Part shown: one piece after another, positions 37,834-47,074 of the stretch
How the letters are laid out: each line of letters opens with the position of its first letter
Position numbering within the stretch: position 1 is the stretch's first letter
NCBI RefSeq assembly: GCF_918697925.1
Contig: NZ_CAKKMF010000025.1
Span: 1-58,894, forward strand
Length of the DNA: 58,894 bases
Direction of reading: 5' to 3'
DNA from: Arthrobacter sp. Bi26
Lineage (GTDB): Bacteria; Actinomycetota; Actinomycetes; Actinomycetales; Micrococcaceae
The notes under the pieces: model-generated
What the model was told of the DNA's origin: nothing
Databases searched by the model: none
What the model saw: only the letters and a program-made list of their open reading frames with translations
Program-made: the position numbers and the translations under genes

Positions 37834-39382
37834 CCTTGATCTCGGCAAGGCGCAGGCCGTACCCGTAGCGGGTCTTGGGAGCGGCCAGCTTGGGAAGCGT
37901 CTTGATGGACACGATCACGTATTGCGCCGTAACAGGTTCGGACAGAGGCATCGTGAGGTCCGGCGACGTAAAGCTGTTGCTGCCAATCTGCTTCGCGCCG
38001 TCCAGGGACGGGCTGTCATTGGTGAAGACGCTGATGCTGCCGCCGGAGGCGCCGAGCTGGCTCAGGGTGACGGAGGAGACTTTGGAGGGGTCCTTCAGCT
38101 TGACGACGAGCGGGACCTCGGAGGCAAGTCCGCCCCAGTCCTCCGTGGCGAATTCCATGTCGGACCAGAAGCTCGCGCCGTTCCCGTCAAACGTCTTGGC
38201 GAGGTCGGTGTCGTAATTTCCGGCGAAATCGAAGTTGCCGACTCGCGTCACGTCCTCGATGACGGGCGGCCCGGCGGCCGGTGCCTCGCTGGCGGTCGAC
38301 GACGGTTGCCCCGTGGACTGTTCCGGCGTGCTGGACGACGCGGACGGTGCGGCGGTGGTCTGCGGGCTGCTCTTAAAGAGGCTGCCAAGGTTGGTGACCG
38401 CGAAGATGAGGCCCACCACCAATACGGCAGCCAGGAGCCCGCCCACCAGCCAGCGCATGGAGCGCGGTTCCCGGCTGGGCTCGTCTTCGTACTCGTACTC
38501 ATCCTCGTCGATGGCGGCACGGGCGGAGGCGGGGAAGTTGCCCGGAGCCCGATCCGCAGTGTCGAAACCGGCTCCGGCCAGTCCGGCGGCCGCTGCGGCG
38601 CCGCCGTGGTGCTCGGCACCACGCTGGTCATCGCCGGTGTAGTCGTCGTCGGACCACAAGGAAACTTTAGGTGCAGCGGCGGTTGCCGGCTGCTGCGCTG
38701 CCGGGTCGGTCTGGCGGGACGCCGTGCCGCCCTGGGCGGGCTGCGGCGCCGTCGTATGTGCCGCGGTCTCTTGCGGTGCGGTTGTGGGGGCTTTGGGGGC
38801 CCTGGCGGCTGCTGCTGCAGCCCCGGCTGCCGCAGCAGCGCCAGTCGCGGCGGCGGGCGCCGACGTCGGCCGGGACGGTACTCCGGCGGGAGGTGCCGCG
38901 GGGGAAACCGGCGGGTGTCCGGCTGCGGCCTGGGTCTGCCCATAGTTGATGTACCCGGCGTCGACTTCCTCGTCGTCGTAGAGTCCGTCGTAGGTTTCGG
39001 GTTCGTGGGAGCGGGCCTGCCCAAAGATTTCGCTGCCCAGGGTGTCCGTGAAGAAAGGTTCCACGTACGGCGGGTTGGACGACACCACAAGATCCAGAAG
39101 GTCCGCGGCCGAGGTGTGGTTGGTGATCAGATACGTGGTGGAATCGCTGACGCCGAGGTCAAGGATCTGCACACTGCCGGGACGTTCGCCCGTGGCCACT
39201 TCACGGGCACTCTGGGCCACCTGATCGGCGTTGCCCGGGCCGGCGACAAGGATACTCACGGGACGGTTGAGCACCTGGTCCACACCGTCCAGCACCAGAT
39301 CCTGGTCATGTGAGGTCAGTACGGTGGCAGTGACCTTGTAGCGGCCACCGAGTACTGATCCGACATCGATCGGGTGGGACAC
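37826..39382 (-). CDS. Pseudokinase-like membrane protein downstream of murJ (MviN C-terminal counterpart)
   Basis: 518 residues. The N-terminal part (about 1-115) resembles the small-lobe start of a Ser/Thr kinase (VLGGRYKVTATVLTSHDQDLVLDG) but lacks HRD and DFG motifs. A long Ala/Pro/Thr-rich linker (about 150-300) leads to one membrane helix at about 310-332. An extracellular beta-rich domain follows (about 370-515), with DFAGNYDTDLAKTFDGNGAS and ending GYGLRLAEIKV, like a discoidin fold. In mycobacteria a pseudokinase, a helix and an outer domain are fused to the flippase MviN; here the matching part is a separate gene after murJ. GTG start with AGGAGGAG upstream. Function by analogy is inferred. 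Confidence 0.75.
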   Translation of the reverse strand: MSHPIDVGSVLGGRYKVTATVLTSHDQDLVLDGVDQVLNRPVSILVAGPGNADQVAQSAREVATGERPGSVQILDLGVSDSTTYLITNHTSAADLLDLVVSSNPPYVEPFFTDTLGSEIFGQARSHEPETYDGLYDDEEVDAGYINYGQTQAAAGHPPVSPAAPPAGVPSRPTSAPAAATGAAAAAGAAAAAARAPKAPTTAPQETAAHTTAPQPAQGGTASRQTDPAAQQPATAAAPKVSLWSDDDYTGDDQRGAEHHGGAAAAAGLAGAGFDTADRAPGNFPASARAAIDEDEYEYEDEPSREPRSMRWLVGGLLAAVLVVGLIFAVTNLGSLFKSSPQTTAAPSASSSTPEQSTGQPSSTASEAPAAGPPVIEDVTRVGNFDFAGNYDTDLAKTFDGNGASFWSDMEFATEDWGGLASEVPLVVKLKDPSKVSSVTLSQLGASGGSISVFTNDSPSLDGAKQIGSNSFTSPDLTMPLSEPVTAQYVIVSIKTLPKLAAPKTRYGYGLRLAEIKVQ

Positions 39383-39552
39383 GGGCTCCTCCTAGACTGT
39401 CCGGGACCTGCCGACGTGGTCACTCTGAGAGCGACCGTGTGCCCTCCGGTAAGCCGGTTGACCGCTGGTCCGCAACTTCCCTTGTTAGTCTTCGATCCTA
39501 GCCGATGCTCTGTCCGGGCCGCGTGAGCACGGCGGTTCGAAACGGGGCCGGC

Positions 39553-41622
39553 TCATTTTTTCTTTTTCCGACTAAACGGGAAATAGGGGTTGTGACCGGC
39601 CGGGCCCTGGTAGGTCCGCCGGCCCGGCAAGGGAACATCGCCCCGGCCCAGACCGCCCTGCGCGGTGCTGGGGAGGTCCTCGGCCGGCAGATATCCGCCC
39701 TCCGGACCGGACGGACGCCCGTAAGGGAACGAGTCCTCTTCCCGGATGTCGGGGCCTGCTCGGAACGACTCGGCGTCGAACCCGCCGGAAATTCGCGGAA
39801 TCAGGCCTGTATCCACCGAGGTGGTGGCCCGCTCCGGCGCCCTTCGCACCTCCGGTGCGCCACTTGCCTGCGGCTCGGGGGCGCGGCGCCGGAGCCGCCC
39901 CAGCAGCGGCTGCAGGAGATCCTGCAGCTCGGTCACCCGGAAGAGCTTCAGCAGCACGAAGTAGGCGGCCAGCATGACGGGACCGACGACGACGATCGTC
40001 ACCAGAGCGGCGATCCGGTCGCTCCAGGCGTAGCCGTCCGGGTTGTAGCTGCCCAGCATCCACAGCGCCACGGCTCCGGCCAGAGCCGAACCCAGGGCCG
40101 CGTAGCCCATACGGATGTAGGAGCTTGCGATGCGGGGTCCGTCCAGGTGGCCCAGGAGCCGGCGCAGGAAGATCGCGCTGACGATCACGGAGAGGATATT
40201 GCCGCCGGTGTAGAGGATGGCGATGGCGAAGATGATCTGGTCGAACGGCAGGAACTGGATCGCGAACGCGGCCGCCACGTTGACCAGCGCCAGGACCAGC
40301 TGGATGAAGAACGGCGTCCGGGCGTCCTCGTTGGCGTAGAACACCCTCGACATCATGAAGTTGGCGCTCATGAACGGGGTGCTGAGGGCCAGGATGGTGA
40401 GGGTCTGGGCCAGCATGACGCCGTCCTGGCGCACGTTGCCGGAGAAGAACATGCCCAGCGGCCCGGCCAGCGCGAAGAGCGCCAGCGCGCCGAAGACGGT
40501 GGCCACGGCCATGGTCCGCAGCCCGTGGGAGAGCGCGCTGCGCAGCCCGGCCCGGTCGCCGTCCTGCGATGCCCGGGTCATCCGGTTGAACAGCACGGTG
40601 GCCAGGGACAGGGCAATGATGGAGTGCGGGAGCAGGTACAGCTGGCTGGCCACCTCCAGCACTGCGTTGCCCGGAATGGTGGCCGCCGCGGGGTCCCCCG
40701 CTTGTTGGAGGCGCGCCCGTTCCGCGCCCGGGATCGTGGCGATGCGCATGACGTAAAGGAATGCCAGCTGCCCCACGGCGGCCGTCGCCAGGGTCCAGAC
40801 GCTCAGCTTTGCGGCATGGCCCAGCCCGACGCCGCGCCAGCCGAAGCGCGGCCGCAGCCCCAGCCGGAGCCTAAACACGGGAATGAGCAGGACGGCAGTC
40901 TGGGCGACGACGCCGATCGTGGAGAACCCGGCCACGAGAATGGTCTGGGCGGACCCCCAGTTGTCGATCGTGTGGGGATTGGCGGCATTGGCGCCCATGA
41001 TGGCGATGAACATGCCCAGCCCGGCGATCGCCACGACGTTGTTGACGATCGGCGCCCACATCGCGGGCCCGAAGGCCCCGTGGGCGTTCAGGACCTGGGT
41101 CAGCAGGGCGTACAGGCCGTAGAAGAAAATCTGCGGAAGGCACCAGAACGCGAACGACACCGCGAGGGCCTTCTGTTGCGGCGAGTAGCCCTGGGTGGTC
41201 AGTTGAATGACCGTAGGCGCCAGCAGCGTGACCAGCAGTGTGAGCACCAGCAGCACCAGGACCGCCAGCGTCAGCAGCCGGCTGATGTAATCCGCACCCT
41301 TGTCCGGCGCCTTGCTGGCCTTGATGATCTGCGGTACCAGAACAGCATTGAACACCCCGCCCGCCACCAGCAGGAAGATCAGGTTGGGGAGGTTGTTGGC
41401 GTTGATGAACGTGTCATTGACGGAGGAGCCCAAGCCCAGGGCGGCCGCCAGCATCCAAGTCTTGGCGAAGCCCAGGAAACGCGAAACGAGGGTTCCGGCG
41501 GCCATGATGGCGCTGGAACGGGCTTCACCGGACTGGACAGCTTTGGAATCGGCGGGGCCGGAGGGTACGGGGGCGGGTTTGGCAGATGACATCGTCTTCA
41601 TCGTCTCACCCGTGCGGGGCAT
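39553..41622 (-). CDS. murJ: Lipid II flippase MurJ (MviN)
   Basis: A MOP-superfamily flippase of up to 689 residues that moves lipid II across the membrane for peptidoglycan synthesis. About 14 membrane helices span roughly residues 35-570; the first carries GTLVSRFLGFAKTWMLAAALG with the conserved Arg. A polar cytoplasmic tail of about 120 residues ends FPFSRKKKK. Starts at 41622, 41601 and 41592 are all in frame; which is used is unclear. It sits 41 bp after the Nudix gene and before the pseudokinase-like gene, the usual Micrococcales order. Confidence 0.95.
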   Translation of the reverse strand: MPRTGETMKTMSSAKPAPVPSGPADSKAVQSGEARSSAIMAAGTLVSRFLGFAKTWMLAAALGLGSSVNDTFINANNLPNLIFLLVAGGVFNAVLVPQIIKASKAPDKGADYISRLLTLAVLVLLVLTLLVTLLAPTVIQLTTQGYSPQQKALAVSFAFWCLPQIFFYGLYALLTQVLNAHGAFGPAMWAPIVNNVVAIAGLGMFIAIMGANAANPHTIDNWGSAQTILVAGFSTIGVVAQTAVLLIPVFRLRLGLRPRFGWRGVGLGHAAKLSVWTLATAAVGQLAFLYVMRIATIPGAERARLQQAGDPAAATIPGNAVLEVASQLYLLPHSIIALSLATVLFNRMTRASQDGDRAGLRSALSHGLRTMAVATVFGALALFALAGPLGMFFSGNVRQDGVMLAQTLTILALSTPFMSANFMMSRVFYANEDARTPFFIQLVLALVNVAAAFAIQFLPFDQIIFAIAILYTGGNILSVIVSAIFLRRLLGHLDGPRIASSYIRMGYAALGSALAGAVALWMLGSYNPDGYAWSDRIAALVTIVVVGPVMLAAYFVLLKLFRVTELQDLLQPLLGRLRRRAPEPQASGAPEVRRAPERATTSVDTGLIPRISGGFDAESFRAGPDIREEDSFPYGRPSGPEGGYLPAEDLPSTAQGGLGRGDVPLPGRRTYQGPAGHNPYFPFSRKKKK

Positions 41623-41663
41623 TAGTCGCTATCGGTGGCCGGGACCGGCCGCTCCTGCGGCCC

Positions 41664-42212
41664 TTAGCGGTCTTCCGGGAGGACTTCCTTGGCCAGATCC
41701 GCGATGCGGCGCTCATTCGGGAAGGACAGCTTGCGGGCCAGCTCCTGGATAGGAACCCACGCGACGTCGACTGCTTCCTTGTCCGGATCGTTCTCGATGG
41801 TGAGTTCTCCGCCCGTGGCCCGCAACAAGTAGTGGTGCACGGTCTTATGGACGCGGTGCCCGCTAACGGTGAACCAGTAGTCGATGCTTCCCAGCGGTGC
41901 CAGGATCCGGCCTTCGATCCCGGTTTCCTCGGCGATCTCGCGGACGGCAGCTTCCTCGTTGCTTTCCTTGCCTTCCGGGTGCCCTTTCGGCAGGCACCAC
42001 TCTAGACGGCCGCCGCGGTTGAGGCGCGCGATGATCGCTACCCGCAGGTCGGAGTCGGACATGTCCACCACGACGCCCCCGGCGGAGATTTCCTCCACGG
42101 TGGGCAGGGAAGCGTGGCCCGTGTGCTGGACAGGCGCGACATTGGCACCTATTGCCGACGGCAACGGTGCGTTTGTCCTCCTGCCGGGAGCGCTCGGTAC
42201 GGGATGGGCCAT
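41664..42212 (-). CDS. Nudix hydrolase
   Basis: 182 residues. The Nudix box GKESNEEAAVREIAEETGI, preceded by LPKGHPE, lies about residues 76-99 and binds the metal for pyrophosphate hydrolysis of a nucleotide or related substrate. A disordered N-terminus of about 35 residues comes first. ATG start at 42212. The substrate is unknown. Divergent from the CCA-adding enzyme and just upstream of murJ, a conserved neighbourhood. Confidence 0.94.
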   Translation of the reverse strand: MAHPVPSAPGRRTNAPLPSAIGANVAPVQHTGHASLPTVEEISAGGVVVDMSDSDLRVAIIARLNRGGRLEWCLPKGHPEGKESNEEAAVREIAEETGIEGRILAPLGSIDYWFTVSGHRVHKTVHHYLLRATGGELTIENDPDKEAVDVAWVPIQELARKLSFPNERRIADLAKEVLPEDR

Positions 42213-42383
42213 GAGGTCCACTCTAACGACTCTTGCCCGCTGTTGATGACCTAAACATGGCCCTAAAGTGGACGGCCGGGAAAGTCGGCCCGCAGCAGTT
42301 CGTACGCAATCGTGACGAACCGGCCGGATCCTCGTGGGTTCCGGTGTGGTGCTGGCGCGGTTTTCTGACAAGCTTAAGTAACT

Positions 42384-43862
42384 ATGGCGCACGCACATCA
42401 CAAGACTGACTCCCACACCGTTTCTTTCCAGGTGGATCCGGTGGTTCTGGAGCTCGGGCAGCGCTTCGTCGACGCCGGCCACGAGCTGTCCCTCGTGGGC
42501 GGGCCCGTCCGTGACCTGTTTCTTGGCCGGATCTCGCCCGACCTCGACTTCACCACTGACGCCACGCCGGACCAGACCGTTGCCCTGATCAAGAAGTGGG
42601 CGGATAACTACTGGGAGATCGGGCGCGCCTTCGGCACCATCGGGATGCGCAAGGGCGAGTTCCAGATCGAAATCACCACGTACCGGGCCGACGCCTACGA
42701 TCCGGAGTCCCGCAAGCCGATAGTGGCCTTCGGAACATCCCTCACGGATGACCTGCTGCGGCGGGACTTCACGATCAACGCCATGGCACTGCGGCTGCCC
42801 ATGCTGGAGCTCGTCGATCCTTTCGGCGGCGTCCGCGACCTGCACGCCTCGATCCTCAACACGCCGGGACCGCCGGAAACGTCCTTCTCCGATGACCCCC
42901 TGCGCATGATGCGCGCGGCGAGGTTCGCGGCCCAACTGGGGGTGTCGGTGCACGCCGAAGTCCGCGAGGCGATGGTCCGGATGGCGGAACGGATCAGCAT
43001 CATCTCGGCCGAACGTGTGCGCGATGAACTGATCAAGCTCATATGCGCCGCGCAGCCGCGGGCCGGCGTGGACCTGCTGGTCGATACCGGACTCGCGGAC
43101 CTGGTGCTGCCTGAAGTCTCGGCCCTGCGACTCGAATCCGATGAACACCACCGCCACAAGGACGTATACCAGCACTCGCTCCAGGTCCTGGAACAGGCCG
43201 CGGCCCTGGAATCGAAGGCGGACGGCCCGGTTCCCGGCCCGGACTTTGTTTTGCGGTTCGCGGCGCTGATGCACGACGTCGGCAAGCCGGCCACGCGACG
43301 GTTTGAACCGGGCGGTGCGGTGAGCTTCCGCCACCACGACATGGTGGGCGCCAAGCTGACCGCGAAGCGCATGAAGGCGCTCCGCTTCGACAACGACACC
43401 ATCAAGGCCGTGGCCAGGCTCGTGGAGCTGCACATGCGCTTCTACGGTTACGGTGAGGCCGGCTGGAGCGATTCCGCGGTCCGCCGCTACATCACCGACG
43501 CCGGGCCCCTCCTGGAGCGTCTGCACCGGCTCACCCGCTCCGACGTCACCACGCGGAACCAGCGCAAGGCGGACAGGCTGTCCTTCGCCTACGACGACCT
43601 CGAGGACAGGATCGCGGCCCTGCGGGAGCAGGAATCCCTCGACGCCGTCCGCCCGGACCTTGACGGCGGCCAGATCATGGCCCTGCTCGGTCTCAAGCCC
43701 GGTCCCGTGGTGGGCCGCGCCTACAAATTCCTGCTCGAAGAACGCATGGAGCACGGTCCGCTCGATCCCGCCGTCGCCGAATCCCGCTTGCGGGACTGGT
43801 GGGCGGCCCAGCCCGAGGCGGCGCCCGCCGGCGCCGAACTTTCCACCACTGAGGAGTCCTAA
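42384..43862 (+). CDS. CCA tRNA nucleotidyltransferase
   Basis: A 492-residue class II nucleotidyltransferase that adds or repairs the 3' CCA of tRNAs, needed here for tRNA-Ile, whose CCA is not encoded. LVGGPVRDLFLGR, metal-binding DLD in SPDLDFTTDA, RRDFTINAMAL and the ERVRDEL block are diagnostic; the HD-type motif MHDVGKPATR lies in the C-terminal half. ATG start. The histidine phosphatase gene starts immediately after the stop. Confidence 0.95.
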   Translation: MAHAHHKTDSHTVSFQVDPVVLELGQRFVDAGHELSLVGGPVRDLFLGRISPDLDFTTDATPDQTVALIKKWADNYWEIGRAFGTIGMRKGEFQIEITTYRADAYDPESRKPIVAFGTSLTDDLLRRDFTINAMALRLPMLELVDPFGGVRDLHASILNTPGPPETSFSDDPLRMMRAARFAAQLGVSVHAEVREAMVRMAERISIISAERVRDELIKLICAAQPRAGVDLLVDTGLADLVLPEVSALRLESDEHHRHKDVYQHSLQVLEQAAALESKADGPVPGPDFVLRFAALMHDVGKPATRRFEPGGAVSFRHHDMVGAKLTAKRMKALRFDNDTIKAVARLVELHMRFYGYGEAGWSDSAVRRYITDAGPLLERLHRLTRSDVTTRNQRKADRLSFAYDDLEDRIAALREQESLDAVRPDLDGGQIMALLGLKPGPVVGRAYKFLLEERMEHGPLDPAVAESRLRDWWAAQPEAAPAGAELSTTEES

Positions 43863-44447
43863 GTGACTGCACCATCCAACGGCCCCCGCCCCCAACTGTG
43901 GATCCTGCGGCACGGCGAAACAGAGTGGTCCAAGAGCGGGCAGTACACCGGGCTCACCGACATGCCCCTCACGGTCGAAGGCGAGCAGCAGGCCGTGGAG
44001 GCGCGCAGGGTGCTCGAGACTGTCGACTTCGACCTCGTGCTGACCTCGCCCCTGCGCCGCGCCCGCCGGACCGCCGAACTCGCCGGCTACCCCGACGCCC
44101 AACTGGAACCGCTGGCGGTGGAATGGGACTACGGCGACTATGAGGGCATCAGCTCAGACCTCATCCGCAAGGACAACCCGGAATACCTGATCTGGACGCA
44201 CGGCGTGCCCAACGGTGAGGCGCTCGACGACGTCGCCGCCCGTGCGGACAAGATCGTGGCGCGGGTACTGGAATCGGGCCTGGACAATGTGCTGATCGTC
44301 GCGCACGGACATTTCTCCCGCATCCTGACCGCCCGGTGGCTTGGACTCGACCCCCGCGAGGGCCGGCATTTCGTGTTGGGGACGGCCAAAGTCTGCACGC
44401 TGGGATGGGATAAGAAGACACCGGCAATCGTGCGCTGGGGACTCTAA
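43863..44447 (+). CDS. Histidine phosphatase superfamily protein
   Basis: A 194-residue phosphoglycerate-mutase-like phosphatase. LRHGETEW supplies the phospho-accepting His, ARRTAEL the second Arg, WDYGDYEG the catalytic Glu and VAHGHFSRIL the second His. The substrate is uncertain (sugar phosphates or other monoesters). GTG start directly abutting the CCA-enzyme stop, so translationally linked. Confidence 0.93.
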   Translation: MTAPSNGPRPQLWILRHGETEWSKSGQYTGLTDMPLTVEGEQQAVEARRVLETVDFDLVLTSPLRRARRTAELAGYPDAQLEPLAVEWDYGDYEGISSDLIRKDNPEYLIWTHGVPNGEALDDVAARADKIVARVLESGLDNVLIVAHGHFSRILTARWLGLDPREGRHFVLGTAKVCTLGWDKKTPAIVRWGL

Positions 44448-44478
44448 AACCGGTTTTAGAACAAAGTCAAAGAAAGTT

Positions 44479-44522
44479 TATGAATTCGGTAGGCAACTGC
44501 CGCATTCATAGTGTATTTTTAT
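44479..44522 (+). terminator. A/T-rich hairpin terminator
   Basis: TATGAAT and ATTCATA arms with an inner CGG-CCG pair (44479-44510), followed by GTGTATTTTTATTT. Likely ends the cca-phosphatase operon. Confidence 0.7.
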
Positions 44523-44614
44523 TTCTGACCCCAGAGCGACTTGCCGGGGTCACGGCGCACGTCGCCCGGCCAGTCAGCCGGAGCCACGGCAGGACAGAAA
44601 AGGAGGTTGGGGAA

Positions 44615-44713
44615 ATGATGATTACTTTGACTAGCGGATGGATGTACTGCACCACCGCCACCCCGGCCTCGTTCGCTGAGCCGCGCCCAAATGTCGGACT
44701 GACTGTTTCCTGA
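44615..44713 (+). CDS. Possible 32-residue leader or small peptide
   Basis: ATG-ATG-ATT with an ideal ribosome site (AAAGGAGG, 9 bases upstream) encodes MMITLTSGWMYCTTATPASF followed by a short polar tail. A GC-rich hairpin lies 7 bases after the stop. No homologue is recognised. The strong ribosome site is the only evidence that it is translated; it could be a regulatory leader with no target gene directly after. Confidence 0.35.
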   Translation: MMITLTSGWMYCTTATPASFAEPRPNVGLTVS

Positions 44714-44720
44714 CCGCTTT

Positions 44721-44750
44721 CCCGTCCCAGGTAATGCAAGCTGGGACGGG
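44721..44750 (+). terminator. Hairpin after the small ORF
   Basis: CCCGTCCCA and TGGGACGGG, a perfect 9-bp stem with a 12-base loop and no T run. Attenuator, terminator or RNA-stability element. Confidence 0.4.
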
Positions 44751-45189
44751 CGGCAGCTGGCTTCCTCAACGGAACGCCTGGTGACAGCAGCCTGAACACG
44801 CGGAACCACGCGGTTGCGCAGCCTCCCATAGTTCGGAACCCAGTTTCTTGTTGGGGTTTCAGCGCTGCTGCGTCCTGGGGCCACTCTCCATCGAATAAAT
44901 TCCCCGTATCCGGAATTCCGGCTTAATTTACAGCCCTAGAATTTCGCGCCTAATTGTCGCGCCCGGAATCGGCTGTTCGAATTCATCGCACCTATGGCTT
45001 TATTTGCCGTGCCCAAAATCTGCCGTCCGTTTCACCCGGCCATTCCCCACTAAGTCGCACCGAACCGGTCTGCAAATCCCCCACCAATGAAAGGGCCCCG
45101 TGGCTACCGCAACCACCGCTTCAACCCACCGCACCGCCGTACCCGCCGCCAAGACGCACCGATCCAGCCACCGAGGGGAGGTAAAAACC
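44751..45189. other. Non-coding stretch with AATT-containing degenerate repeats
   Basis: No gene recognised. Between 44891 and 44984 AATT recurs at 44898, 44914, 44925, 44940, 44952 and 44980 in GC-rich spacers, making this one of the most A/T-rich places outside the parS desert. A GTG-initiated extension of the following small ORF starts at 45100. Confidence 0.4.
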
Positions 45190-45324
45190 ATGATGAACAA
45201 GCTCTATACGGTCCTGTTCAGGAAACTGGCGCACAGGGAGTCAACCCGCTTCAACGGCCAACTCCTGGACCAAAGACGAAACGAAACCTTCCTCGCCATG
45301 TATCAGGCCGGCCTGATTCGCTGA
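45190..45324 (+). CDS. Small basic protein of unknown function
   Basis: A 44-residue frame, MMNKLYTVLFRKLAHRESTR followed by FNGQLLDQRRNETFLAMYQA and a short end, starting at an ATG with GGGGAGG about 7 bases upstream. Amphipathic and basic with a possible helical start, no membrane segment. A GTG at 45100 would extend it to 74 residues, but the added part is Thr/Ala/Arg-rich and less convincing. Not recognised. Confidence 0.45.
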   Translation: MMNKLYTVLFRKLAHRESTRFNGQLLDQRRNETFLAMYQAGLIR

Positions 45325-45457
45325 ACCCCTGATCTGCTGACTGCCGGACACTTCCGCCACTGGTGCATGGACCAATCCCGTGCAGGAACGAAGCCCGTTA
45401 CCGGCAGGACTGTTCGCAGCGAAGGAGAACCTGTGACTGACATCGGAACCGATCCCA

Positions 45458-45494
45458 GAGGAGCCCGTGCGGCGACGCACGGGCTCCTCCTTTT
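45458..45494 (+). terminator. Strong terminator before the GT87 gene
   Basis: GAGGAGCCCGTGC-ggcgac-GCACGGGCTCCTC, a perfect 13-bp stem followed by CTTTTAA. Confidence 0.88.
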
Positions 45495-45595
45495 AAGCCC
45501 CGTTCGTCTCCCCCGTTGCCGTGGGGCGGGCGATCCGACGTGCCAGGAACTCCGCAGCGCGGCGTGGGGCAACGGCCCCCGGTAAGCTCGAGGGC

Positions 45596-47074
45596 ATGCA
45601 GGAGACAAAGCCGCCGGAGCGCAAACGGGTCCGATTGGTCATCCCGAGCCGCAGCGACCCTTTTCTCCGAAACTTCACGGAACTGGTAGGTGGTCCGTTG
45701 GGCCAGCGCTCGGCGCCCGGGATCGTTTCGCCAGGATTCTTCACGGTGGAGCGTGTTCTGGTGATCCTCACAGTCCTCGCCGCCCTGGCCGGGATTCTGC
45801 TCAAGAACTTCTGCCGCACCAACGGCTGGGAAACGCCCGGGCAGTTCTACGCCACGTGCTACTCGGACTTTCCGGAACTGTTCCGCAACCGCGGCCTCGG
45901 CGATGGCGCCTTCCCCTTCATCACCCAGGGAAGCCTCTTTGAGTACCCCGTGCTGATGGGGCTCATCGCGGGCGCCACGGCACTTCTGGTGCCCGGTGCC
46001 GGCACCGGAGACCCCCGTGTCCTTGGCTACTTCGACGTCAATGCCACCCTGATCGCCGCGGTCTGGATTATCACCGTGCTGGCCACAGCACGGACGGACC
46101 GGCGGCGGTCCTGGGACGCGGCGATGGTTGCCCTCGCCCCGGGCATCGTCCTCGCCGGCGTCATTAACTGGGACATGTGGGCCGTGTGCATGCTGGCTCT
46201 TGGGATGTACTTCTTTTCGCGAAACAAGCTGGTCCTCGCCGGAATCTTCATCGGCCTGGGCACGGCCACCAAGCTCTACCCCCTGTTGATCCTCGGTGCC
46301 GTCCTGCTGCTGGCGCTCCGGAGCGGGCGCATCCGGGCGCTCCTGATCACCGCTGGTGCCGCAACCGCGGCCTGGCTGGCGGTCAATGTCCCGGCAGCCG
46401 CGGCAAATCCGGACGGCTGGAAGTACTTCTACCAGTTCACGCAGGAGCGGCCGGCGGGCTACAGCTCACCCTGGTTCGCCTACAACCTGGTGGCTGGCCG
46501 GCTGGGCTTGAACCCGCTTCAGGCCGAAGCCATCAACTCCCTCGCACTGGACCTGTTCCTCCTGGCCTGCATCCTGATTGCGGTCCTCGCACTGACAGCA
46601 CCCCGGCGCCCGAGGATCGCGCAGTTGGTCTTCCTGATCGTGGCCGCATTCATCCTGACCAACAAGGTGTACTCGCCCCAGTTCGTGCTGTGGCTGATCC
46701 CCCTCATCGCCCTCGCCCGGCCCCGCTGGCGTGACTTCCTCATCTGGCAGGCCATCGAAGCACTGCACTGGGGCGCCGTCTGGATGTACCTCGGGCAGGC
46801 GACCAGCGGCGGTTCGACCCAGCACAACATCGATATGCCCTACTACGTCCTGGCAGTGGTGGCCCACATGCTCGCCACCGCCTACCTGATGGCGCGCGTC
46901 GCCTGGGACATCTGGGATCCGTCCCACGACGTGATCCGCGGGCACCGGATCGATGATCCGCATGGCGGCCCCTTCGACGGTGCCCCGGACTGGCTGCGGA
47001 TTGATCTCCGCCGGCCTGCGGCGTCCGTAGTGCCGTGGCGGAAGAGTGCCGTGGCGGAAGGCCACCGCCCATGA
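45596..47074 (+). CDS. GT87/DUF2029-type integral membrane glycosyltransferase
   Basis: 492 residues with about ten membrane segments and an N-terminal cytoplasmic tail of about 45 basic residues. An extracellular loop after the first helix holds CRTNGWETPGQFYATCYSDF, a position where GT-C enzymes carry catalytic acidic residues. Later motifs GIFIGLGTATKLYPLLILG and NKVYSPQFVLWLIPL resemble polyprenyl-phosphate-sugar-dependent mannosyl- or arabinosyltransferases of actinobacteria. Exact donor and product unknown. ATG at 45596 chosen for its fit to the first charged segment. Its stop overlaps the start of the FAD gene (ATGA). Confidence 0.85.
   Translation: MQETKPPERKRVRLVIPSRSDPFLRNFTELVGGPLGQRSAPGIVSPGFFTVERVLVILTVLAALAGILLKNFCRTNGWETPGQFYATCYSDFPELFRNRGLGDGAFPFITQGSLFEYPVLMGLIAGATALLVPGAGTGDPRVLGYFDVNATLIAAVWIITVLATARTDRRRSWDAAMVALAPGIVLAGVINWDMWAVCMLALGMYFFSRNKLVLAGIFIGLGTATKLYPLLILGAVLLLALRSGRIRALLITAGAATAAWLAVNVPAAAANPDGWKYFYQFTQERPAGYSSPWFAYNLVAGRLGLNPLQAEAINSLALDLFLLACILIAVLALTAPRRPRIAQLVFLIVAAFILTNKVYSPQFVLWLIPLIALARPRWRDFLIWQAIEALHWGAVWMYLGQATSGGSTQHNIDMPYYVLAVVAHMLATAYLMARVAWDIWDPSHDVIRGHRIDDPHGGPFDGAPDWLRIDLRRPAASVVPWRKSAVAEGHRP

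Noticed and set aside
41664..44102. 812-codon minus-strand frame ending in a Nudix domain
   Set aside because: Only the last 182 codons are the Nudix protein; the rest is antisense to the CCA enzyme and phosphatase.
45433..45585. GTG-started frame with a good ribosome site
   Set aside because: It reads straight through a perfect 13-bp terminator stem and has no protein-like features.
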